Below are positions 26,437 through 35,022 of a stretch of 64,000 nt of DNA, one piece after another. A program made the translations under genes and the position numbers. The stretch spans positions 1-64,000 of the forward strand of contig NZ_BJCL01000007.1 of NCBI RefSeq assembly GCF_005403045.1, written 5' to 3'. Under the pieces are notes generated by a model. That model was not told the DNA's origin. It saw only the letters and a program-made list of their open reading frames with translations, and ran no database searches. The number at the start of each line of letters is the position of its first letter. Within the stretch, counting starts at the first letter, position 1. This DNA is from Pseudaquabacterium pictum (lineage in GTDB: Bacteria; Pseudomonadota; Gammaproteobacteria; Burkholderiales; Burkholderiaceae_C).

Positions 26437-28641
26437 TTGCAGGCGCGCGTGATCCCGGCGTCGGCCCACGCCAACGCCCCCTGGTCCACCGAACTGCTGG
26501 GCGGTGCCACCGGTGCGGTGGTGATGCTGGCGGTGGTGGTCACGCTGGGCCTGCTGGCCTACGCGCCGCTGGGGCCGGCACTGGCGCCGCAGGGCGTCAC
26601 CGCAGCGCTGGCCACCGCCGGCATCGGCGGCCTGGTGTTTGCGCTGCAGCGCCACCAGCGCCTGCCGGTCAGCGGGCCCAGCTCGGCCACGGCGCTGATC
26701 TATGCCGGACTGATCGCCCAGCTGACCGCCGACCCGCAGTGGCGGGCCGATCCCGCCGCCACGCTGGGCCCGTTGCTGGTGGCCGCCGGGGTGGCGGTGT
26801 CGCTCAGCGGCGTGCTGCAGATCGCGCTGGCCCTGCTGCGCCTGGGCCGGCTGGCGCAGTACGTGCCGCAGCCGGTGCTGGCCGGCTTCATGAACGGCGT
26901 GTCGCTGCTGATCCTGCTGGCCCAGGTGCCGGTGCTGCTGGGCACCGGGCCGCAGGGCTTCCATCCGGCCCCGCTGCTGGTGGGCCTGGGCGCCGCAGCC
27001 ACCACCTGGGTGGCGGCATGGCGCTTTCCACGGGCCCCGGCCCAATTGGTCGGCCTGGCCCTGGGGCTGGCCCTGCATGCCGCGTTGCAGGCCACCATGC
27101 CCGGCCTGCACCTGGGCCCCCAGGTGGGCGCACTGCCCCAGGGCCTGCCACTGCCCCAGGTGGCCTGGCAGCTGCTGGCGCCGGAGACGGCCGGCTTCCT
27201 GGCCCGCCAGGCCCCGGCGGTGCTGACCACCGCCGCGGTGCTGGCGCTGATCGGCGCGCTGGAATCGGTGCTGGGTGCGCTGGCGCTGGAGCAGCAGGTG
27301 GGCAGCCGCGCCCAGCCCGATGCCATGCTGCTCAGCCTGGGCCTGGCCAACCTGGTGGTGGGGCTGTTCAGCGGGCTGCCCAGCGTGCTGCTGCGCGCCC
27401 GCGCCCTGGCCACGCTGCAGGCGGGCGGCCGCGGCCGCCGTGCCGCGCTGGCCGGAGCCGCCACCTTCCTGCTGGTGGCGGTGGCCCTGGGCCCGCTGGT
27501 GGCGAGGCTGCCGGTGGCGGTGCTGGCCGGCATCATGCTGACGGTGGCGGTGTCGCTGTCCGACCGCTGGACCCGCCAGTTGATCGACCAGTGGCGCAGC
27601 GGCGAGCGCAGCGCCGACCTGTGGCAGAGCCTGGCCATCGTGGCGGTGGTGTGTGCGGTCACCGTGTGGCAGGGCTTTGCGCTGGGCGTGGCTGCCGGCT
27701 GCGTGGTGGCACTGGGCGTGTTCGTGCGCGGCATGAACCGGTCGCTGGTGCATGCGCGCTACACCGCAGCGGCCAGCCCGTCGCGGCGCATGTGGCCGCT
27801 GGCGCATGAGGCCCGGCTGCAGGCCGGGCGCGAACGGGTCCTGGTGCTGGAACTGGAGGGCGCGCTGTTCTTCGGCAGCGCCGAGCGGGTGGCGCAGGCG
27901 GCATCGGACCTGCCCGCCACCGTGCGCTGGCTGGTGCTGGACCTGCGCGGCGTCAGCATGATCGATGCCACCGGCGCCATGGTGCTGCAGCGCCTGTCGA
28001 CCACGCTGGCCGATGGCGGCGTGCAGCTGCTGCTGGCCGGCGTGACGGCCACCAACCTCCATGGCCGCCGGCTGCGCGCGGTGGGCTGCTTCCGCGACGA
28101 GCCGCGCGACGACTGGTTCCCCGATGTCGACCGCGCCACCGAGGCGGCCGAACGCCGCCTGCTGGCCGAGGCCGGCCTGGCCGATGCCGACCCGCAGCTG
28201 CCGCTGACCGACAGCACGCTGTGCCTGGGGCTGGATGCGGCGCAGCTGGCGCTGCTGGCCGCGCGGATGCCGCTGCGCCGGCTGGCGCCGGGCGAGGTGC
28301 TGTTCCGCCAGGGCGATGCCGCCGACGGGCTGTATGTGCTGACACGCGGCTCGGTCACCATCGTGGCCGGCCGGTCGCCGGGGCAGGACCAGCAGCGCTT
28401 CGGCAGCCTGTCGGTGGGCATGATGCTGGGCGAAACCGCCATGCTCGACGGCGCCGGCCGCAGCGGCACCGCGGTGGCCGATGGCGAGGTGGAACTGCGC
28501 CAGCTCAGCCTGGCCACGCTGGACACCCTGCTGGCCGAGCAGCCGGCGCTGGCGGCGCAGTTGCACCGCAACATCGCGCTGCACCTGTCGCAGCGGCTGC
28601 GCCGGTCGACCCAGCTGCGCCCGCGCGACAACGCGGGCTGA
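26437..28641 (+). CDS. SulP anion transporter fused to STAS and cyclic-nucleotide-binding domains
   Basis: A membrane transporter of about 730 residues. Residues about 20-440 hold the SLC26/SulP membrane domain with many hydrophobic helices, including the LPVSGPSSATALIYAGL signature. A STAS domain (about 465-560) contains VSMIDATGAMVL. A C-terminal cNMP-type domain (about 593-720) contains RLAPGEVLFRQGDAADGLYVLTRGSV and GMMLGETAMLDGAGRSGTAVA, the phosphate-binding cassette, here with GETAML-x8-TAVA instead of the CRP-like RTA. It should move sulfate, bicarbonate or an organic anion under possible nucleotide control. The start is unsure: TTG at 26437 or GTG at 26449. Confidence 0.88.
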   Translation: MQARVIPASAHANAPWSTELLGGATGAVVMLAVVVTLGLLAYAPLGPALAPQGVTAALATAGIGGLVFALQRHQRLPVSGPSSATALIYAGLIAQLTADPQWRADPAATLGPLLVAAGVAVSLSGVLQIALALLRLGRLAQYVPQPVLAGFMNGVSLLILLAQVPVLLGTGPQGFHPAPLLVGLGAAATTWVAAWRFPRAPAQLVGLALGLALHAALQATMPGLHLGPQVGALPQGLPLPQVAWQLLAPETAGFLARQAPAVLTTAAVLALIGALESVLGALALEQQVGSRAQPDAMLLSLGLANLVVGLFSGLPSVLLRARALATLQAGGRGRRAALAGAATFLLVAVALGPLVARLPVAVLAGIMLTVAVSLSDRWTRQLIDQWRSGERSADLWQSLAIVAVVCAVTVWQGFALGVAAGCVVALGVFVRGMNRSLVHARYTAAASPSRRMWPLAHEARLQAGRERVLVLELEGALFFGSAERVAQAASDLPATVRWLVLDLRGVSMIDATGAMVLQRLSTTLADGGVQLLLAGVTATNLHGRRLRAVGCFRDEPRDDWFPDVDRATEAAERRLLAEAGLADADPQLPLTDSTLCLGLDAAQLALLAARMPLRRLAPGEVLFRQGDAADGLYVLTRGSVTIVAGRSPGQDQQRFGSLSVGMMLGETAMLDGAGRSGTAVADGEVELRQLSLATLDTLLAEQPALAAQLHRNIALHLSQRLRRSTQLRPRDNAG

Positions 28642-28747
28642 CCCGCCGCCGCGCCACAACCGCGCGCGGCTGTCACCTGCAGTGCAGCGGCAGGCCGGGG
28701 CGGCCACCTAGAGTGGCCCGATTGCCCATCCGCCCCGAGGATTGCCC

Positions 28748-30295
28748 GTGCTGCACCCACTCCACCATGCCCGCACCACCCCCGACAAAGCCGCCCTGGT
28801 GATGGCCGACACCGGCGTGGTGGTCACCTACCGCCAGCTGGAAGACGGCGCCAACCGGGTGGCGCAGCTGTTCCGATCCTTGGGCCTGCAATCGGGCGAC
28901 CACATCGCGCTGATGCTGGAGAACCATCCGCGTTATTTCGAGATCTGCTGGGGCGCGCACCGCGCCGGGCTGATCTACACCGCGATGAGCACCCGGCTGA
29001 CCGAGGCCGAGGTCAGCTACATCGTCAACGACTGCAACGCCAAGGCGGTGGTGGCCTCGCAGGCGATGACCAAGTCGGTGGCGCCGCTGCCGGCCAGCTG
29101 CCCGGGCGTGCGCAGCTGGCTGATGCTGGACGGCACCATCGCGGGCTGGACGGCTTACGAAGCCGCGGTGGCCGCCCAGCCGGCCGAGCGCATCGCCGAC
29201 GAGCTGGCTGGCGGCGACATGCTGTATTCCAGCGGCACCACCGGCCGGCCCAAGGGCGTGTTCGTGCCGCCGCAGACCACCGAGATCGACGCCGCCAGCC
29301 CGATGACCGACATCATGGTCAACCTCTACGGCGTGTCGGCCGAGACCATCTACCTGTCGCCGGCGCCGCTGTACCACGCCGCGCCGCTGCGCTACACCCT
29401 GGGCGTGCAGCGCCTGGGCGGCACGGTGGTGGTGATGGAGCACTTCGACCCCGAGCGCTACCTGCAGCTGGTGCAGCAGCACAGGATCACCCACACCCAG
29501 CTGGTGCCGACGATGTTCGTGCGCATGCTCAAGCTGCCCGAGGCCACCCGCAAGCAATACGACCTGCGCTCGCTGCGGGTGGCCATCCATGCCGCCGCGC
29601 CCTGCCCGGTGGAGGTGAAGAAGCAGATGATCGCCTGGTGGGGCCCGGTGATCTGGGAGTACTACGCCGGCACCGAGGGCAACGGCGTGACCATGGTCAA
29701 CAGCGCCCAGTGGCTGACGCACCCGGGCACGGTGGGCAAGGCGGTGGTGGGCGAGCTGAAGATCTGCGACGACGAGACCGGCGCCGAGCTGCCGCCCGGC
29801 CAGAGCGGCACCATCTACTTCGCCAACGGCCGGCCGTTTGCTTACCACAACGATGCCGCCAAGACCGCCAGCAGCACCCACCCCAAGGGCTGGACCACGC
29901 TGGGCGATGTGGGCTACGTGGACGCCGAGGGCTACCTGTACCTGACCGACCGCAAGGCCTACATGATCATCAGCGGCGGGGTGAACATCTACCCGCAGGA
30001 AGCCGAGAACGTGCTGATCAACCACCCCCAGGTGGCCGACGTGGCCGTGCTGGGCGTGCCCAACGAGGAGTTCGGCGAAGAGGTGAAGGCCGTGGTGCAG
30101 CCGCGCGACATGCGCGATGCCGGGCCCGAACTGGAAGCCGCACTGATCGCCTACTGCCGCGAGCACCTGTCACCGATCAAGTGCCCGAAGTCGGTCGACT
30201 TCGAGGCCGAACTGCCGCGCCACCCCACCGGCAAGCTGTACAAGCGCCTGCTGAAGGACCGCTACTGGGCGGGGCACGCGTCGAAGATCATCTGA
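28748..30295 (+). CDS. Acyl-CoA synthetase (AMP-binding family)
   Basis: A 515-residue ANL ligase, the third in the window. Motifs are MLYSSGTTGRPKGVFVP, YYAGTEGNGVTMVNS, DRKAYMIISGGVNIYPQEAE and HPTGKLYKRLLKDRYWAG with the catalytic lysine. It differs from the two paralogous ligases at 7-11 kb, including in the C-terminal tail. The GTG at 28748 was preferred because GAGG is well placed before it; the TTG six bases earlier is too close. It likely activates a fatty or aromatic acid. It is monocistronic and converges on the racemase-like gene across a 142-bp gap with only weak hairpins. Confidence 0.9.
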   Translation: MLHPLHHARTTPDKAALVMADTGVVVTYRQLEDGANRVAQLFRSLGLQSGDHIALMLENHPRYFEICWGAHRAGLIYTAMSTRLTEAEVSYIVNDCNAKAVVASQAMTKSVAPLPASCPGVRSWLMLDGTIAGWTAYEAAVAAQPAERIADELAGGDMLYSSGTTGRPKGVFVPPQTTEIDAASPMTDIMVNLYGVSAETIYLSPAPLYHAAPLRYTLGVQRLGGTVVVMEHFDPERYLQLVQQHRITHTQLVPTMFVRMLKLPEATRKQYDLRSLRVAIHAAAPCPVEVKKQMIAWWGPVIWEYYAGTEGNGVTMVNSAQWLTHPGTVGKAVVGELKICDDETGAELPPGQSGTIYFANGRPFAYHNDAAKTASSTHPKGWTTLGDVGYVDAEGYLYLTDRKAYMIISGGVNIYPQEAENVLINHPQVADVAVLGVPNEEFGEEVKAVVQPRDMRDAGPELEAALIAYCREHLSPIKCPKSVDFEAELPRHPTGKLYKRLLKDRYWAGHASKII

Positions 30296-30437
30296 CCAGG
30301 CGCCAGGTCGCATCGGCATGCATGCGATGCCCATGCGCCAGGAGTCCGCCGTCCTGTCAGTCCGCCCCGCACCAGCCCGTGCGGTCTGTGGGCCGCACCC
30401 CGACTGCGGTTGGAGACGTCCAGGCGCCTCCTGGTCT

Positions 30438-31184
30438 TCAGCGTCGCGCCAGCAAAGCCTGGATGCCCATCGACAGCCCCGCATTCGGCTTCACCGGCGG
30501 CAGCGCAAAGCTGCCGGCGCGGGCCTTGGCCGGCGCCAGTGCGGCCAGGGTTTCAGCATGGCGCACGGCGCTGGACAAGCCATCGACCACCGGCACGGGC
30601 AGCAGGTCGCGCACCTGGCGGGCCAGGCCAGCCAGGGGCGCGCCGGCCAGCACGATCACGTCGGCGCCGTCCTCGGCCACGGCGCGCTCGGCCAGGGCCA
30701 CCAGGGCGTCGCGGTGGTCCTGCTGGATGCTGGCAACATCGCGCAGCGGGCTGCCCAGGCTGCGGATGCTGGCCAGCCGGCCCAGCAGGCCATGGGCATC
30801 GACACATTCGCGGTACCACGCGCTGATGCGGGTGGAGATGGCAATGATCGAGAAGCGCTGGCCCAGCAGGCAGGCACTCATCAGCGCGGCTTCCGTCAAG
30901 CCGGTGACCGGCATGGGCAGCACCTCGCGCAGCGCCTGCAGACCGGGGTCGCCAAAGGCCGCGACGATCACCGCGTCATGGCCTGCCGCCTGCTCGGCCG
31001 CCGCCTCGGCGGTGGCATGGGCGCCCAGCATGGCCTCGAAGCGGGTCTCGATGTAGGCCACGCCGAAGCGGGCGGTGGCCATGGTCAGCACGGTGCCGGG
31101 CGACGCGGCGCGGCGCGCCTCGGCTTCGATCAGGTCGGTCACCGACGGGCTGATGTTGGGGTTGATGATGAGCAGGCGTGCCAT
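30438..31184 (-). CDS. Asp/Glu/hydantoin racemase-family protein without catalytic cysteines
   Basis: A 248-residue protein with the N-terminal RLLIINPNISPSVTDLI and the fold pattern of hydantoin racemases. Classical HyuA enzymes use Cys76 (ACFGDPG) and Cys181 (LGCAGM). Here those positions are Ala76 (AAFGDPGL) and Gly181 (LAGAPL), so two-base racemisation by cysteines is not possible. It may be a lyase, decarboxylase or binding protein of the superfamily. It is the last gene of the minus-strand hydantoinase operon, 16 bp after the Bug receptor stop, with AGGGAA before the ATG. A Cys-less paralogue is at 48013-48771. Confidence 0.85.
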   Translation of the reverse strand: MARLLIINPNISPSVTDLIEAEARRAASPGTVLTMATARFGVAYIETRFEAMLGAHATAEAAAEQAAGHDAVIVAAFGDPGLQALREVLPMPVTGLTEAALMSACLLGQRFSIIAISTRISAWYRECVDAHGLLGRLASIRSLGSPLRDVASIQQDHRDALVALAERAVAEDGADVIVLAGAPLAGLARQVRDLLPVPVVDGLSSAVRHAETLAALAPAKARAGSFALPPVKPNAGLSMGIQALLARR

Positions 31185-31200
31185 GGCCGTTCCCTTGTGC

Positions 31201-32169
31201 TCACTCGGCCTTCATGCCGGTGTCCTTCACCAGCCTGGCATAGCGCCGGATCTCGGCGGCCAGGAAGGCCTGCAGCTCGGCCGGCGTGCCCTTGCCGGCC
31301 TCGGCGCCCATGGCGGTGTAGCGCTCCTGCAGATCCGCCGCGCCCAGGCTGCGCGCCACCTGGGCATTCAGCTTGGCCACCACGGGCGCCGGCGTGCCCG
31401 ACGGCGCCAGCAGCAGGAACCAGGCCGCAAAGGCATACCCCGGCACGCCGGCCTCGGCCATGGTGGGCAGGTCGGGCGCCAGCGGCGACCGGGTGGCCGA
31501 ACTGATGGCCAGGGCCCGCAGCTTGCCGGCCTTCACATGCTGGGCCGACGACAGCAGCGGGTCGATCATCAGCTGCACCTGGCCCGCGATCAGATCGGTC
31601 AGTGCCGGTGCCGAGCCCTTGTAGGGCACGTGCAGCATCTGCACCCCGGCCATGCTGGCCAGCAGTGCCGCCGCCACATGGCTGGTGGTGGCGTTGCCCG
31701 ACGAGGCATAGGCCAGCTTGTCGGGCTGCACCTTGGCCAGGGCCAGCAGTTCCTTCAGGTTCTGCGCCGGCACGGCGGGGTTGACCACCAGCACGCTGGG
31801 CACGGTGGCCAGCTTGGCCACCGGCTGCAGGTCTTTCTCGGTGTCGTAGGGCAGCCGGGGGTACAGGCTGGGGTTGACTGCATGGCCCACGGTGACGACC
31901 AGCAGCGTGTGGCCGTCGGCCGGCGCGGTGGCCACGGCCTGGGTGGCGATCTGACCGCCGGCTCCGGGCTTGTTCTCGATGACCGCGGCCTGGCCCCAGG
32001 CCTCACCCAGCTTCTGGCCGATCAGGCGGGCAAAGTTGTCGGCCGCGCCGCCCGGCGGGAAGGGCACGACGATCTTGATCGGCTTGCTGGGGTAGCTGTC
32101 CTGGGCCTGGACGGCTGGGGCCAGCAGCAGGCACAAGGCCAGACCCAGCAGGGCGAACGGGGTTTTCAT
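31201..32169 (-). CDS. Bug-family periplasmic solute-binding receptor
   Basis: A 322-residue orphan TctC-like receptor. The signal peptide spans residues 1-22 (LLGLALCLLLAPAVQA). Mature motifs are IKIVVPFPPGGAADNFAR and LHVPYKGSAPALTDLIAG. AAGGAAG precedes the ATG. It lies between the amidohydrolase (31 bp upstream) and the racemase-like gene in the hydantoinase operon, so it probably binds the heterocycle, or a carboxylate derived from it, that these enzymes break down. No TctA/TctB partner is present. Confidence 0.9.
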   Translation of the reverse strand: MKTPFALLGLALCLLLAPAVQAQDSYPSKPIKIVVPFPPGGAADNFARLIGQKLGEAWGQAAVIENKPGAGGQIATQAVATAPADGHTLLVVTVGHAVNPSLYPRLPYDTEKDLQPVAKLATVPSVLVVNPAVPAQNLKELLALAKVQPDKLAYASSGNATTSHVAAALLASMAGVQMLHVPYKGSAPALTDLIAGQVQLMIDPLLSSAQHVKAGKLRALAISSATRSPLAPDLPTMAEAGVPGYAFAAWFLLLAPSGTPAPVVAKLNAQVARSLGAADLQERYTAMGAEAGKGTPAELQAFLAAEIRRYARLVKDTGMKAE

Positions 32170-32200
32170 GGGGCTTCCTTCGGTGGGGGTTGGCAGGTGG

Positions 32201-33568
32201 TCAGTACGGCTTGCCGACGGCGGCCCAGAGCTGGCGGGCAGCGGCTTCTGCCTCGGCGCAGACGGTGTCCAGGTCGACACGGGTGGGGCGGCCGTCTTCG
32301 ACCACCAGCTCACCGTCCACCAGCACATGGCGCACATCGCGGCCCTGGCCGCAGTGCACCAGCGTGCCCAGCGGATCGGCCTGCGGCACCCAGTGCGGCC
32401 GGCGCGCGTCGAAGACCACCAGGTCGGCGCACTTGCCCACGGTGATCGAGCCGGTCTCGCCGTCCAGCCCCAGCGCGCGGGCGCCGCCCAGCGTGGCCAT
32501 GGCGAACACATGCTGCGGCTGCCAGTCGGCATCGACGCCGCCGGTCTGCACCCGGGCGGTCATCAGGGCCCAGCGTGGCAGCTCCACCATGTCGGCATGC
32601 TGGGTGTCGGTGGCCAGCGCCAGGTTCACGCCGGCGGCCTTCAGCCTGGGCGTGGGCGCCAGCCGGCCCGAGGTGGCATTGCACTTGGGGATGTGGATGA
32701 CGGTGGCCCGGGCGGCGGCCAGCAGGGCGATGTCGCCGTCGCTCAAGTAGATGCCGTGGCCACCCATCAGGCGGTGGTTCAGCAGCCCGCAGTCGGCCAG
32801 CACCTGGGTGGCGGTGCGCCCGCAGCGGGCCTGCACCCGGTCCACCTCGACCCGACTTTGCGACAGGTGGGTGTTGACATGCATGCCCGATGACGCCGAC
32901 AGCGCCGCCACCTGGCGCAGCAGGTCTTCGCTGCAGGTGTCCACCGCATGCGCGGCCAGCTGCGGATGGACGCGCGGGTGGCCGTGCCAGCGCGCATGCA
33001 GGTCGGCCGCGCGGCGCAGCAGGCGCTCGCCGATGGCGGCATCGAAGTGCCAGTCGCCCTGCGCCACGCGGGCGAAGTCGACATCGTGGATGCGCCAGCT
33101 GGGCGCCAGTTTCAGGCCGGTCTCTGCCATGGCCTCGGTGCTGACATCGGCATGCACGAAGTGGTCGCCCAGCACGGTGCTGCCGAACATCAGCGCCTCG
33201 CAGGCGCCCAGCCGGGCCAGCGCACGGGCCTGCTCGGGGTTGACCTGCGTGCCCTGCGGAATGCCGGGGGTGTACGACGGCGCAAAACCCAGATCCGCCG
33301 CCACACCGCGCACCAGGCTCAGGATGGCATGCTGGTGCGGGTTGACGAAGCCGGGCGTGACCACATGCCCCTGCAGCGCCAGCCGGCGGCCGATCCGCGC
33401 CCCCGGCGGCAGCTGCGTGCCGATCCAGGCGATGCGGCCATCCTGCACGGCCAGGCTGGCACCGCGCAGCAGCGGCTGCTGCGCGTCGCCGGTGATCAGC
33501 GTGGCGCCGTCCAGCAGCAGGTCGAATTGAAGGCCGGGGGATGGGCCGGCGGGCGGCGCTGTCGTCAC
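32201..33568 (-). CDS. Metal-dependent amidohydrolase/deaminase (ATZ/TRZ-like)
   Basis: A 455-residue TIM-barrel amidohydrolase. Metal ligands are visible as H78-Q-H80 (GFVNPHQHA), the His of NTHLSQS, the His of GHGIYLSDGD and the Asp of LATDTQHAD. In most ATZ/TRZ deaminases a Glu stands three residues after the second-barrel His; here it is Gln (HLSQ). The GTG start at 33568 overlaps the hydantoinase stop (GTGA). A clear paralogue lies at 45693-47072, with the shared block DLGFAP-x-YTPGIP. It probably removes an amino group or opens a ring of a nitrogen heterocycle; the substrate is unknown. Confidence 0.88.
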   Translation of the reverse strand: MTTAPPAGPSPGLQFDLLLDGATLITGDAQQPLLRGASLAVQDGRIAWIGTQLPPGARIGRRLALQGHVVTPGFVNPHQHAILSLVRGVAADLGFAPSYTPGIPQGTQVNPEQARALARLGACEALMFGSTVLGDHFVHADVSTEAMAETGLKLAPSWRIHDVDFARVAQGDWHFDAAIGERLLRRAADLHARWHGHPRVHPQLAAHAVDTCSEDLLRQVAALSASSGMHVNTHLSQSRVEVDRVQARCGRTATQVLADCGLLNHRLMGGHGIYLSDGDIALLAAARATVIHIPKCNATSGRLAPTPRLKAAGVNLALATDTQHADMVELPRWALMTARVQTGGVDADWQPQHVFAMATLGGARALGLDGETGSITVGKCADLVVFDARRPHWVPQADPLGTLVHCGQGRDVRHVLVDGELVVEDGRPTRVDLDTVCAEAEAAARQLWAAVGKPY

Positions 33569-35022
33569 GCATCCAGCTCCAGCCACTGCCGCCAGCCGCC
33601 GCTGCGGGTGCGCGGCCGCGCCAGCGCCGGGCGGTCGCAGCGCAGGAACTGGCCCTGGCCGGGCGTGCCGGTGAAGTGCTGGCCGTCCCACACCACCTGG
33701 CCGCGCAGCAGGGTCAGGGCCGGCCAGGCCTGCAGCTCACGGCCCTCGTAGGGCGTGTAGTCGACGTTGTGGTGCAGGTGTTCGTTGCGGATGACATGCG
33801 GTTGGCCGGTGTCCCAGATCACCAGGTCGGCATCGCTGCCCACGGCCAGCGTGCCCTTGCGCGGGTACAGGCCGTACAGGTGGGCGGCATTGGTGGCCGT
33901 GAGGGCCACGAACTGCTGGACCGACAGCCGCCCGGTCAGCACGCCTTCGCTGAACAGCAGCGGCATGCGCGTCTCCAGCCCCGGGATGCCGTTGGGGATG
34001 TAGGGAAACGGCGGCTCGCGGCCACCCAGCCGCTTGCCGTTGGGGTCGTCGTAGTTGAACGGCGCATGGTCGGACGACACCACGGTGAACAGGCCGTCGG
34101 CCAGCGCGTCCCACACCACCTGCTGGTTGGCCTTGTCGCGCGGCGGCGGGCTGCAGACGCAGCGTGCACCGCCGAAGCCGGTGGTGGCCAGGTCGTCCTG
34201 CGTCAGGAACAGGTATTGCGGGCAGGTCTCGGCATGGATGTTCAGGCCCTTGCCGCGGGCCCAGCGGATCTGCTCGATCGCCTCGCCGCCCGACACGTGC
34301 ACGATCAGGATGGGCACGTCCAGCAGCTCGGACAGCGTGATGGCGCGGTGGGTGGCCTCGCGCTCCACCGGCGCGGGGCGCGACAGGCCGTGGTAGCCGG
34401 GCGCTGTCTTGCCCGCCGCCAGCAGCCGCTCGGTGAGGAAGGCGATGGCGTCGCTGTTCTCGGCATGGATCATCGCCATGGCCTGCTCGCGCCGGGCCAG
34501 TTCCAGCACCTGCAGGATCTGGCCGTCGGCCAGCTTCAGGTCGTCGTAGGTCATGTACATCTTGAAGGATGTGCAGCCTTCGGCGATGAGCTCCGGCAGC
34601 TCGTGCTGCAGCACCTGCGGCGTGGGGTCGGCCACGATCAGGTGAAAGGCGTAGTCGACGCTGGCCTTGCCGGCGGCACGCTGGTGGTAGTCGGTCACCG
34701 CCGCACGCAAGGAGCCGCCCTTGGCCTGCGCCGCGAACGGGATGATGGTGGTGGTGCCGCCGCAGGCCGCCGAGCGGGTGCCGGTCTCGAAGTCGTCGGC
34801 CATGCGCACCGGCGGCAGCATCGGCTGGTCGACATGGCAGTGCGCATCGATGCCGCCGGGCGTGACGAAGCGGCCGGCGGCGTCGATCTCGCGTGTGGCC
34901 GGCCCGGCCACCAGCGATTGCGCCAGCGCCACGATGCGCCCGCCGGTGATGCCGATGTCGGCATCGAACACGTCGCCGGCGGTGGCCACATGCGCACGGC
35001 GCACGATCAGGTCGAAGCTCAT
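33565..35022 (-). CDS. Dihydropyrimidinase / D-hydantoinase family enzyme
   Basis: A 485-residue cyclic-amide hydrolase. The binuclear metal site is intact: H61-C-H63 (GIDAHCHVD), the carboxylated Lys154 (TSFKMYMTY), His in IHAEN and IVHVSG, and Asp in SSDHAPF. It should open a hydantoin, dihydropyrimidine or related cyclic ureide to a carbamoyl amino acid; the DPNGKRLGG loop is typical of the family. AGGAG precedes the ATG at 35022, which overlaps the upstream gene's stop (ATGA), and its own stop overlaps the amidohydrolase start. No N-carbamoylase is in the operon; the amidase or PuuE-like protein elsewhere in the cluster could take that place. Confidence 0.92.
   Translation of the reverse strand: MSFDLIVRRAHVATAGDVFDADIGITGGRIVALAQSLVAGPATREIDAAGRFVTPGGIDAHCHVDQPMLPPVRMADDFETGTRSAACGGTTTIIPFAAQAKGGSLRAAVTDYHQRAAGKASVDYAFHLIVADPTPQVLQHELPELIAEGCTSFKMYMTYDDLKLADGQILQVLELARREQAMAMIHAENSDAIAFLTERLLAAGKTAPGYHGLSRPAPVEREATHRAITLSELLDVPILIVHVSGGEAIEQIRWARGKGLNIHAETCPQYLFLTQDDLATTGFGGARCVCSPPPRDKANQQVVWDALADGLFTVVSSDHAPFNYDDPNGKRLGGREPPFPYIPNGIPGLETRMPLLFSEGVLTGRLSVQQFVALTATNAAHLYGLYPRKGTLAVGSDADLVIWDTGQPHVIRNEHLHHNVDYTPYEGRELQAWPALTLLRGQVVWDGQHFTGTPGQGQFLRCDRPALARPRTRSGGWRQWLELDA

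Noticed and set aside
25585-28707. Open frame of about 1040 codons on the minus strand
   Set aside because: It is antisense to the SulP gene and its upstream neighbours, has low-complexity His/Gln/Arg composition and no ribosome-binding site or family similarity.
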